Under the pieces are notes generated by a model. The model worked only from the letters and a program-made list of their open reading frames with translations. It was not told where the DNA came from and did not search any database. Positions 10,380 to 15,989 of a stretch of DNA of 15,989 nt are shown one piece after another (the first letter of the stretch is position 1; each line of letters begins with the position of its first letter). Location: contig DUOR01000212.1 of NCBI GenBank assembly GCA_012838715.1, forward strand, positions 1-15,989. The letters run 5' to 3'. The position numbers were made by a program, and so were the translations under genes. The stretch comes from Actinomycetales bacterium. GTDB lineage: Bacteria > Actinomycetota > Actinomycetes > Mycobacteriales > Mycobacteriaceae.

Positions 10380-11216
10380 CTAAAACCAGCGTTCGAGGAC
10401 GCGGGCCACGCCGTCGTCGTCGTTGGTGGCGGTGATTTCGTCGGCGACGTCCTGGACGGCGGGCACCGCGTTGCCCATGGCCACGCCGAGTCCCGCCCAT
10501 TCGAGCATTTCGATGTCGTTGGGCATGTCGCCGAAGCACACGACGTTGTCGGCGGTCGCGCCGACCATGGACGCGAGTTCCTCCAGTCCGGCGCGTTTGG
10601 TCACGCCGGGCGCGGAGACCTCGATGAGTCCCTCCGGCATGGAGTAGGTGACATGGGCGTGGGCCTCGGGGATGTGCGGCGCGATGACCTTGTACAGGTC
10701 GGCGCTGCTCATGTGCGGGTTGCTGAGCAGCAGTTTCGTCGCCGGTTCGGAGGTCATCTCCGTTTCGCCGAGGATGCCGTGCTCGATGGATTCCCAGGCG
10801 TGGGAGTAGGTGTGGCTGACCACGAACAGTTCCTCGGCTGGGTCCATCGCGGAGGTGCCGGCGCGTTCGACGGCGGCCCCGATTTCGCCGACGCCCGCCA
10901 TGGCGACGCGCGCTCGGTCGATGACGTCGCGCTGCACGTCGGGCGACAGGCCCTTGACGCGGAGCACTTCGTCGCGGCCGGAGTCGTACAGCACGGCGCC
11001 GTTGCCGCAGACGCACACCGGAAGGACGGGCAGCTGTTCCAGCACGGGGTACAGCCAGCGGGCGGGCCGTCCGGTGGCGAGGGTCAGGGGGACGCCGCGG
11101 CGGATCATGCGGCCCAGCGCCTTCCGCAGGCGGGGGCTCACCCGGTCGCGGGAGTCGATGAGCGTGCCGTCGATGTCGGAGGCGACGAGGAGCGGCGGGG
11201 TCGCGGCGTCAATCAC
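10380..11216 (-). CDS. HAD-superfamily (Cof-type, IIB) phosphatase
   Basis: 278 residues from GTG at 11216. Predicted magnesium-dependent hydrolase of phosphate monoesters in the cytoplasm; substrate unknown. Seen: motif I SDIDGTLID (D14 nucleophile, D16 acid/base), motif II TLATGRP (T48), motif III K207 in TKRAGLEEL, and motif IV CFGDMPNDIEML (D230, D234). The large cap between motifs II and III (about 80-200) is typical of Cof/IIB enzymes. The chosen GTG lies 7 nt past the stop of the acyltransferase and is preceded by GGTGAG at a 6-nt spacing. GTG at 11246 (288 residues, overlapping the upstream gene by 23 nt) is an alternative. It is the last gene of the minus-strand operon. The same HAD/acyltransferase neighbourhood lies near glf in mycobacteria (Rv3813c region), suggesting a lipid or envelope-linked substrate, which is inference. 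Confidence 0.88.
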   Translation of the reverse strand: MIDAATPPLLVASDIDGTLIDSRDRVSPRLRKALGRMIRRGVPLTLATGRPARWLYPVLEQLPVLPVCVCGNGAVLYDSGRDEVLRVKGLSPDVQRDVIDRARVAMAGVGEIGAAVERAGTSAMDPAEELFVVSHTYSHAWESIEHGILGETEMTSEPATKLLLSNPHMSSADLYKVIAPHIPEAHAHVTYSMPEGLIEVSAPGVTKRAGLEELASMVGATADNVVCFGDMPNDIEMLEWAGLGVAMGNAVPAVQDVADEITATNDDDGVARVLERWF

Positions 11217-11223
11217 GGTCGGC

Positions 11224-12177
11224 TCACCGCCGCCCGTCGGCCTCACCGGGCTCGGCCGGGCCGTCGGGGTCGGCGGGGTTGCCCTGGCCGTCGCCGTGCG
11301 TGCCGACGTCGCCGGCGCCCAGGGCGCGCAGCTTCTCGGCGCGCTTCGCTTCGCGCGCTTCCCTGTCCTTGGCGTCCATGACGTTGGCTTCCTCGAGGGT
11401 CGGCGCGCTGCCGCCCATTTCGACGGGCAGCCAGTAGGCGCCGGGCTCGTCGCCGTAGCGTTCGATGTAGTCGACCTTCAGCTGGTCCAGCTGCTTCTCC
11501 ATCAGGGCGGAGAGTTCGCGGGTGGATTCCACGGGGTCGGGGCCCGGGGTGAACGGCTTGCCGACGCGCACCCAGACCGGGGCCTTCACGCGGCCGAGGT
11601 TCTTCTTGTGGCCCTTGGTCCACACGCGCTGCGAGCCGAAGATGGTCACCGGGATGACGGGGACGCCGGCGTCGTGCGCCATGCGAGTGGTGCCCGTCTT
11701 GAATTCCTTGATTTCGAAGGACCGGGAGATGGTGGCCTCCGGGAAGATGCCCACCAGGGCGCCGCCGCGGAGGCGTCGCACGGCTTCCTCGTAGGCGCCG
11801 CGGCCGGCCGCGCGGTCGACGGGGATGTGCTTCATCTTCCGCATGAGCGGGCCGGCGATCTTGTGGTCGAAGATTTCCTGCTTGGCCATGAACCGCACCA
11901 GGCGGCGGCCGTTGAGGAAGGCGGGGATGCCGCCGTAGACGAAGTCGAAGTAGCCGGTGTGGTTGACGGCGATCATCGCGCCGCCGTTCAGCGGGATGTT
12001 CTCGGCGCCCTCGATGGTGAGGTCGAGCCCCTGGAACCGCATGTAACCGCGGGCGGCGCGCAGGATGATGCCGCCGTAGAACCACTCGCGGGCTTCCTTC
12101 GTCGGCGCGGCCGGGCGGAAGTCGGCGGGGACGGTGTAGCCCTTGAACTTCTTGTAGTTCGCCTCGTTGAAGGCCAT
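11224..12177 (-). CDS. PlsC-family 1-acylglycerol-3-phosphate O-acyltransferase-like protein
   Basis: 317 residues from ATG at 12177. Family role: transfer of an acyl chain to lysophosphatidic acid or a related acceptor at the inner membrane face. Seen: the catalytic HX4D motif N-H73-T-G-Y-F-D78, a basic block (RFMAKQEIFDHKIAGPLMRKMKHIPVDR in register with PlsC block II), FPEAT at 145-149 in place of the commoner FPEGT, and VPVIPVTIFGS. The N-terminal 35 residues are polar, and no strong transmembrane segment is seen. Residues from about 260 to the end are charged, then Gly/Pro/Asp-rich, and look disordered. The start lies 7 nt past the serS stop, so the two are co-transcribed. Similar acyltransferases (Rv3814c-Rv3816c) stand beside the HAD gene in M. 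tuberculosis. The exact acceptor is unknown. Confidence 0.88.
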   Translation of the reverse strand: MAFNEANYKKFKGYTVPADFRPAAPTKEAREWFYGGIILRAARGYMRFQGLDLTIEGAENIPLNGGAMIAVNHTGYFDFVYGGIPAFLNGRRLVRFMAKQEIFDHKIAGPLMRKMKHIPVDRAAGRGAYEEAVRRLRGGALVGIFPEATISRSFEIKEFKTGTTRMAHDAGVPVIPVTIFGSQRVWTKGHKKNLGRVKAPVWVRVGKPFTPGPDPVESTRELSALMEKQLDQLKVDYIERYGDEPGAYWLPVEMGGSAPTLEEANVMDAKDREAREAKRAEKLRALGAGDVGTHGDGQGNPADPDGPAEPGEADGRR

Positions 12178-12184
12178 GGGTCGG

Positions 12185-13456
12185 TCAGCCCTTCTTCTTC
12201 GCGATCGGCTCCAGCACGTCGCGGCCGACGAACGGGCGCAGCGCCTCCGGCACGACGACGGAGCCGTCGGCCTGCTGGTGGTTCTCGAGGATCGCGACGA
12301 GCCAGCGGGTGGTGGCCAGCGTTCCGTTCAGCGTCGCCGCGTAGCGGGTGCCGCCGGTTTCGTCGCGGAAGCGGGTCTTCAGGCGGCGGGCCTGGAAGGT
12401 GGTGCAGTTCGAGGTGGAGGTCAGTTCGCGGTAGGTGTTCTGGGTGGGCACCCAGGCCTCCGTGTCGAACTTGCGGGCCGCCGAGGAGCCGAGGTCGCCG
12501 CCGGCGACGTCGATGATGCGGTAGGGCACCTCGACCGCGGCGAGCATGTCGCGCTCCAGGCCCAGCAGACGCTGGTGCTCGGCCTCCGCCTCCTCCGGCT
12601 TGCAGTAGGAGAACATCTCGACCTTGTCGAACTGGTGCACGCGCAGGATGCCGCGCGTGTCCTTGCCGTAGGACCCCGCTTCCCGACGGAAGCAGGAGGA
12701 CCATCCGGCGTACCGCACGGGGCCGTCGGAAAGATCGATGATTTCGTCGGCGTGGTAGCCGGCCAGGGCCACCTCGGAGGTGCCGACCAGGTACAGGTCG
12801 TCCTCCTCCAGGTGGTAGACCTCGTCGGCGTGCGCGCCGAGGAAGCCGGTGCCCGCCATCGTCTCCGGGCGGACCAGGACCGGCGGGATCATCAGCTGGA
12901 AGCCGTGCGCGGTGGCCTTCTGGGCGGCCAGGTTCAGCATGCCCAGCTGGAGCAGGGCGCCGGCGCCGGTGAGGAAGTAGAAGCGGGAGCCGGACACCTT
13001 CGCGCCGCGCTCCATGTCGATGAGGCCCAGCGACTCGCCGAGCTCCAGGTGGTCCTTCGGCTCGAAGTCGAACTCCGGGACCTCGCCGACGTGCTCCAGC
13101 ACCACGAAGTCGTCCTCGCCGCCGGCGGGCGCGCCCTCGACGATGTTGTCGAGCTTCATCTGCAGATCGTGGACCGCCGCCTCGGCGTCGCGCTGCTCGG
13201 CCTCGGCCGCCTTCACCTTGCCGGACAGGCCCTTGGCCTCCTCCAGAAGCGCGGGCCGCTCCTCCTTGGAGGCGGCGCCAATCTTCTTGCCGAAGCCCTT
13301 CTGCTCGGCGCGCAGCGCATCGGCGGAGGCGATGGCTTCGCGGCGCCGCACGTCGGCCTCGAGGAGCCGGTCCACGAGGGCCGGGTCCTCGCCACGGGTG
13401 CGCTGCGAATCGCGCACGACATCAGGGTTGTCGCGGAGGAATTTCAGATCGATCAC
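12185..13456 (-). CDS. serS: Seryl-tRNA synthetase
   Basis: 423 residues from GTG at 13456. Class II synthetase charging tRNA-Ser (and tRNA-Sec where present) with serine in the cytoplasm. Seen: N-terminus [14 protein letters not shown], a long charged helical hairpin at about 28-105 (the tRNA-binding coiled coil), a TSE serine-site motif at 226-228 within VGTSEVAL, motif 2 ([10 protein letters not shown], 255-264, leading into [16 protein letters not shown]), and motif 3 ([15 protein letters not shown], 377-391). Length equals that of other actinobacterial SerRS. The chosen GTG gives the V/M-IDLKFL start usual for the family. The frame continues to 13513 but that extension overlaps the preceding gene. 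The LysE gene ends 29 nt upstream and the acyltransferase begins 7 nt downstream, so serS is probably inside an operon. No T-box leader was seen. Confidence 0.97.
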   Translation of the reverse strand: MIDLKFLRDNPDVVRDSQRTRGEDPALVDRLLEADVRRREAIASADALRAEQKGFGKKIGAASKEERPALLEEAKGLSGKVKAAEAEQRDAEAAVHDLQMKLDNIVEGAPAGGEDDFVVLEHVGEVPEFDFEPKDHLELGESLGLIDMERGAKVSGSRFYFLTGAGALLQLGMLNLAAQKATAHGFQLMIPPVLVRPETMAGTGFLGAHADEVYHLEEDDLYLVGTSEVALAGYHADEIIDLSDGPVRYAGWSSCFRREAGSYGKDTRGILRVHQFDKVEMFSYCKPEEAEAEHQRLLGLERDMLAAVEVPYRIIDVAGGDLGSSAARKFDTEAWVPTQNTYRELTSTSNCTTFQARRLKTRFRDETGGTRYAATLNGTLATTRWLVAILENHQQADGSVVVPEALRPFVGRDVLEPIAKKKG

Positions 13457-13485
13457 GCACCCAGGGTACCCGGCCCCCCGGATCG

Positions 13486-14136
13486 TCACAGCAGGCCCGC
13501 GGCCCCCTGCCACATGAACGCCACACCGAGCACCCCGAACACCACGCCGGCGACCAAATCAACCCACGGGCCGACCGCCACCATGCGGCGGACGACCGCC
13601 TCCGTCGACACCGCCAGCGCGATGAAACCGAACCACAGCACCGACGTCCCCAACAGCGCCAGGATGTACGTCAACTGCACCCACCACGCGGCCCCGACCG
13701 GCATGAACTGCGCCAGCACCGCCGTGAAGAACAGCACGATCTTCGGGTTCGACAGATTGGTCAGGACGCCCTGCCGGTACGACGACCACACCGAACCCAG
13801 GGCCGCCGCCCCCAACGCGGGCTGGCCACCGTCGGAAAGCTCCCGCAGCCCCCGCAGCGCACCGGAGATCATCCGCGACGCCATCCACGTCAGGTAGGCG
13901 CCGCCCGCCAGCTGGATGACGCCCATCAGCACCGGATGGGTCGCCAGCACCGCGGCGACGCCCACCACCGTCAACGTCACCCACAGCGTCGACCCCGTGA
14001 CGATGCCCGCCACCGCCGCCAACGCATGCTTCCGCGAACGCAGCGCCGTGCGGAGGATCAGGAAAATGTCCGGGCCCGGCGTCGTCATCCCGGCGACGTG
14101 AATGCCCAACATCGCCGCCAGCGCACCCCAATTCAC
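13486..14136 (-). CDS. LysE/RhtB-family amino acid exporter
   Basis: 216 residues, about six membrane segments (roughly 2-26, 36-62, 66-88, 130-150, 151-176, 186-212). Family role: export of amino acids or related small molecules across the cytoplasmic membrane, driven by the proton gradient. Seen: [15 protein letters not shown] at 18-32 (the conserved PGP motif of the family), [17 protein letters not shown] at 121-137 (the NPK motif), and a positively charged loop near 95-121. The GTG at 14136 is preceded by GGGGTGAT (minus strand, 14150-14143) with a 6-nt spacer, which fixes the start. The much longer open frame upstream is antisense to the septum-formation gene. It is probably the first gene of the serS operon. 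Substrate cannot be told from sequence. Confidence 0.88.
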   Translation of the reverse strand: MNWGALAAMLGIHVAGMTTPGPDIFLILRTALRSRKHALAAVAGIVTGSTLWVTLTVVGVAAVLATHPVLMGVIQLAGGAYLTWMASRMISGALRGLRELSDGGQPALGAAALGSVWSSYRQGVLTNLSNPKIVLFFTAVLAQFMPVGAAWWVQLTYILALLGTSVLWFGFIALAVSTEAVVRRMVAVGPWVDLVAGVVFGVLGVAFMWQGAAGLL

Positions 14137-14142
14137 GCCGGA

Positions 14143-14150
14143 ATCACCCC
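14143..14150 (-). promoter_or_regulatory. Ribosome site of the LysE-family gene
   Basis: GGGGTGAT on the minus strand matches the GGTGAT part of the extended Shine-Dalgarno sequence and lies 6 nt before the GTG at 14136. Confidence 0.65.
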
Positions 14151-14238
14151 GGAAGTGGGGGCAACACGGGTGTTCGGGGACGTTTCGGGCATGACGGACA
14201 CAATACCCGCGCCTATCCGGCCCCCAACGTGGTGCACA

Positions 14239-15324
14239 ATGGTGGCGATGGTTAAGGGACGAACTCGAAACGGGTGGCGCGACGGATGGGGCCTGCGGGT
14301 CATGTCCGTCGCCATGCTGGTCGGCGGCGGCATCACCGCCTACGCCGTCGGGCCCGCCGAACTGCCCGAGGAACAGCCCCGCACCACCGGCACCGACGGC
14401 ACCGACACCCGCGTCCTCGACGTCGACGCCGCGGCCTTCACCAACGCCCAGGTCGGCGACTGCCTCACCTGGGACATCGCCGACGACGGCACCGTCAGCA
14501 ACTTCGTCGTCGTGGGCTGCGAGGAAAACCACCGCGCCGAGGTCGCCGACCGCGTCGACCTCGAGGACGTCGAATCCTGGATCGGCTACTTCGGCGAGGA
14601 CGCCTCCGAACCCGGCACCGAAAGCCTCGTCCAGCTCCGCGACTGGGTCTGCCACGACCCGGTTGTCGAATACCTCGACGGCGGGTTCGACCCCTCCGGC
14701 CGCCTCGTGGTCACCCCGATCCTGCCGCCCAGCATCTCCTGGGCCGACGGCGACCGCACCATGCTCTGCGGCATCCAGGCCACCGACCCGGGCGGCGCCC
14801 CCGCCGAGGTCGTCGGCCGCGCCGCCGACATCGATCAGGCCAACGTCGTGGAACCCGGCGAATGCGTCGCCCTCGACGACTCCGGCGGCCTCATCCCCGT
14901 CGACTGCGCCGAACCGCACCTGCTCGAGGCGGTCGGCCTCGTCGACCTGAACGAGCAGTTCCCCGACGGTGCCCCGACCGTGCAGGCCCAGAACGACTTC
15001 CTGGACAACGTGTGCGTCAGCGCCGCCCAGGACTACCTCGGCGGCGAGGAGGCCCTCTACCAGTCGACGCTGCTGCCGTTCTGGATGACCATCGCCCCCG
15101 AATCCTTCACCGCCGGCACCCGTTCCGTGAACTGCTGGGTGATGAAGGACAACGGCGTCGGCGGGTTCTCCACCCTCACCGGCTCCGCCACCGGTGACTT
15201 CCTCATCGACGGCGCCCCGCCCGCCGAGCCGCCGCCGCGCAACCCCCTGCGCGAGGACGGCCAGGCCACCGCACCCGGCGCCGGCGCGCCGACCGGTTCC
15301 GCCGGGGCCCCGGGCACGAACTAG
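14239..15324 (+). CDS. Septum-formation-family membrane protein (Rv3835-like)
   Basis: 361 residues from ATG at 14239. Seen: a basic N-terminus, one membrane segment (about 18-38), a Thr/Asp-rich stretch, then two related modules outside the membrane. The first has VGDCLTWD...VVVGC..NHRAEV (C75, C94) and later C138 and C177. The second has PGECVALDD...PVDC..PHLLEAV (C209, C223) and later C259 and C299. The eight cysteines suggest disulphides. The tail is Pro/Gly/Ala-rich. Known: the Septum_form family (PF13845) has such GDC...C..H..EV motifs, is confined mostly to actinobacteria, and has no firmly established activity. The start is uncertain: ATG 14191 adds 16 codons of lower third-position GC, and ATG 14248 is also possible. 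It is divergent from the LysE/serS operon, with the zincin gene 8 nt downstream. Inference: a division or envelope role. Confidence 0.82.
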   Translation: MVAMVKGRTRNGWRDGWGLRVMSVAMLVGGGITAYAVGPAELPEEQPRTTGTDGTDTRVLDVDAAAFTNAQVGDCLTWDIADDGTVSNFVVVGCEENHRAEVADRVDLEDVESWIGYFGEDASEPGTESLVQLRDWVCHDPVVEYLDGGFDPSGRLVVTPILPPSISWADGDRTMLCGIQATDPGGAPAEVVGRAADIDQANVVEPGECVALDDSGGLIPVDCAEPHLLEAVGLVDLNEQFPDGAPTVQAQNDFLDNVCVSAAQDYLGGEEALYQSTLLPFWMTIAPESFTAGTRSVNCWVMKDNGVGGFSTLTGSATGDFLIDGAPPAEPPPRNPLREDGQATAPGAGAPTGSAGAPGTN

Positions 15325-15332
15325 GGGCCCGC

Positions 15333-15677
15333 ATGGTCTACGTGAGCGAGCCCCGTTTCGACGAACTCGTCGACGAGGCGATCGACCTCATCCCGGAGGA
15401 ATTCCTCCGCCGGATGGGCAACGTGGTCATCCTGGTCGCCGACCACAACCCCGAAACCCCCGAACTGCTGGGCCTGTACGAGGGCGTGCCACTGACGGAG
15501 CGGACCGCCGACCACTGGGGAATCCCGGACACGATCCACATCTACCGCGAACCCCTGTGCCGCTACTGCGCCGACGAGGAAACCCTCGTGGAGCAGATCC
15601 GGGTCACCGTGCTCCACGAGGTCGGGCACTTCTTCGGCATGGACGAGGACGACCTCGACCGCCTGGGCTACGCCTGA
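15333..15677 (+). CDS. Minimal zincin-type metallopeptidase (Rv3836-like)
   Basis: 114 residues, ATG at 15333, 8 nt after the previous stop. Seen: HEVGHFFGMDED with H95, E96 and H99 as the HExxH zinc site and an acidic residue (D104 or nearby) as likely third ligand; an N-terminal helix (FDELVDEAIDLIPEEF); TIHIYREPL before the active-site helix. Known: this matches the DUF1025/Zincin_1 family (PF06262), about 110-140 residues, with a minimal metalloprotease fold and no known substrate. No signal peptide is seen, so it is predicted cytosolic. The Shine-Dalgarno match is weak, and coupling to the upstream gene is likely. The pairing with the septum-formation gene next to serS is the same in mycobacteria, suggesting a shared process, which is inference. 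Confidence 0.87.
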   Translation: MVYVSEPRFDELVDEAIDLIPEEFLRRMGNVVILVADHNPETPELLGLYEGVPLTERTADHWGIPDTIHIYREPLCRYCADEETLVEQIRVTVLHEVGHFFGMDEDDLDRLGYA

Positions 15678-15684
15678 CCGCGCT

Positions 15685-15750
15685 ACCTAAACCCGCGCGA
15701 CCTGATCGCGCCGCCTGACCACGCGACCTAAACCCGCGCCAGCTAATCCC
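15685..15750. repeat. Short direct repeats at the convergent gene ends
   Basis: ACCTAAACCCGCGC occurs at 15685-15698 and 15726-15739 (41 nt apart), and the related GCTAATCCCGCGC begins at 15742, overlapping the stop codon of the minus-strand gene. No hairpin with a T-run is seen between these convergent genes. Confidence 0.6.
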
Positions 15751-15989
15751 GCGCGTCGAGGTTGTCGGCGAGTTCGCCCCAGCGGGCCAGGCGCCAGCTG
15801 CCGGCGGCGTCGCCCGCACCCGCGTCGACGTCGCGGACCAGCTCGATGCGGGCCGCGTTGGGGATGGGGTGGCGGAACACGAAGTCGCCGTCGATGCCGG
15901 CGAGGTGCTGCGCGACGAGCCGGATGGCCGCGCCGTGGCTGACGACGGCGATGTTGCGGCCGCCGTCACCGTCCGCGCCGTCCGCACCG
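15743..15989 (-). CDS. Histidine phosphatase (phosphoglycerate mutase-like), C-terminal part
   Basis: 81 residues and the stop are visible; the rest lies beyond the right edge. The stop codon is at 15745-15743. Seen: RNIAVVSHGAAIRLVAQHLAG, which carries the second conserved histidine of the branch-1 histidine phosphatases, then PIPNAARIELV and a tail SWRLARWGELADNLDARD. Known: the superfamily uses an N-terminal RHG histidine, not visible here, as phosphate acceptor. The position next to the zincin and septum-formation genes matches Rv3837c in M. tuberculosis, often named as a second phosphoglycerate mutase but probably a broader phosphatase. The run GADGADGDGG at the window edge looks like a loop insertion. 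The gene was too short in the window to give a long open frame. Confidence 0.82.
   Translation of the reverse strand, partial: GADGADGDGGRNIAVVSHGAAIRLVAQHLAGIDGDFVFRHPIPNAARIELVRDVDAGAGDAAGSWRLARWGELADNLDARD

Noticed and set aside
10035..11381. Plus-strand open frame over the repeats and the HAD gene
   Set aside because: It runs through non-coding repeats and then antisense to a HAD gene with all four motifs; the repetitive peptide comes from the tandem DNA repeat.
12167..13897. Long plus-strand open frame antisense to serS
   Set aside because: Long antisense frames are expected in high-GC DNA; it shows no domain, no ribosome site and crosses from serS into the LysE gene. SerRS on the other strand is beyond doubt.
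14191..14238. Earlier ATG for the septum-formation protein
   Set aside because: The added 16 codons include ATA and several A/T-ending codons unlike the gene body, and the ribosome site would be too distant; kept only as an alternative.

Overview
The window is high-GC actinobacterial DNA. Codon third positions are mostly G or C, GTG and TTG starts are common, and cell-wall genes of the mycolic-acid bacteria are present: a UDP-galactopyranose mutase for arabinogalactan and PGRP amidases with LGFP-like tails. Gene content and order point to Corynebacterium or a close relative. The blocks glf / PGRP amidase / HAD hydrolase / PlsC acyltransferase and serS / septum-formation protein / small zincin / phosphoglycerate-mutase-like protein match, from memory, the Rv3809c-Rv3816c and Rv3834c-Rv3837c neighbourhoods of M. 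tuberculosis, here joined. No tRNA, rRNA, insertion sequence, integrase, phage gene or CRISPR array was seen.

Layout. (1) 1-3396, plus strand: a three-gene operon of a zinc-ribbon, C-terminally anchored protein resembling Bacillus YdjG, a TPM-domain protein resembling YdjH, and a DUF4428 zinc-ribbon protein with a long Pro/Gln/Tyr-rich tract. In Bacillus the YdjG/YdjH pair works with PspA and an SPFH protein in membrane-stress protection; any such partner would lie left of the window. (2) 3397-9830: two paralogous secreted PGRP-type N-acetylmuramoyl-L-alanine amidases, both on the plus strand and both starting at TTG, with glf between them on the minus strand. Strong hairpins end these units. 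(3) 9831-10379: a gene-free, repeat-rich stretch with four alternating-orientation copies of a 19-nt element followed by a roughly 11-nt phased higher-order tandem repeat. (4) 10380-14136, minus strand: a tightly packed set transcribed in the order LysE-family exporter, serS, PlsC-type acyltransferase, HAD phosphatase. (5) 14239-15677, plus strand: a septum-formation-family membrane protein and a minimal zincin metallopeptidase. (6) 15743-15989, minus strand: the C-terminal end of a histidine-phosphatase protein, cut by the window edge.

How the genes relate. Most of the window serves the cell envelope: galactofuranose precursor supply (Glf), peptidoglycan cleavage (two amidases), phospholipid acylation (PlsC), envelope or division-associated secreted domains (septum-formation protein), and a probable membrane-stress module (zinc-ribbon/TPM/DUF4428). 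SerS is the one clear housekeeping translation enzyme and is probably co-transcribed with the exporter and the lipid genes.

The most interesting points are the diverged amidase pair flanking glf with a shared GTAACATT upstream motif, the codon-scrambled Gly-Thr linker of the second amidase, the composite repeat region at 10042-10353, and the PspA/SPFH-type accessory operon with its low-complexity third protein. All functions are assigned by reading motifs; no database search was possible.
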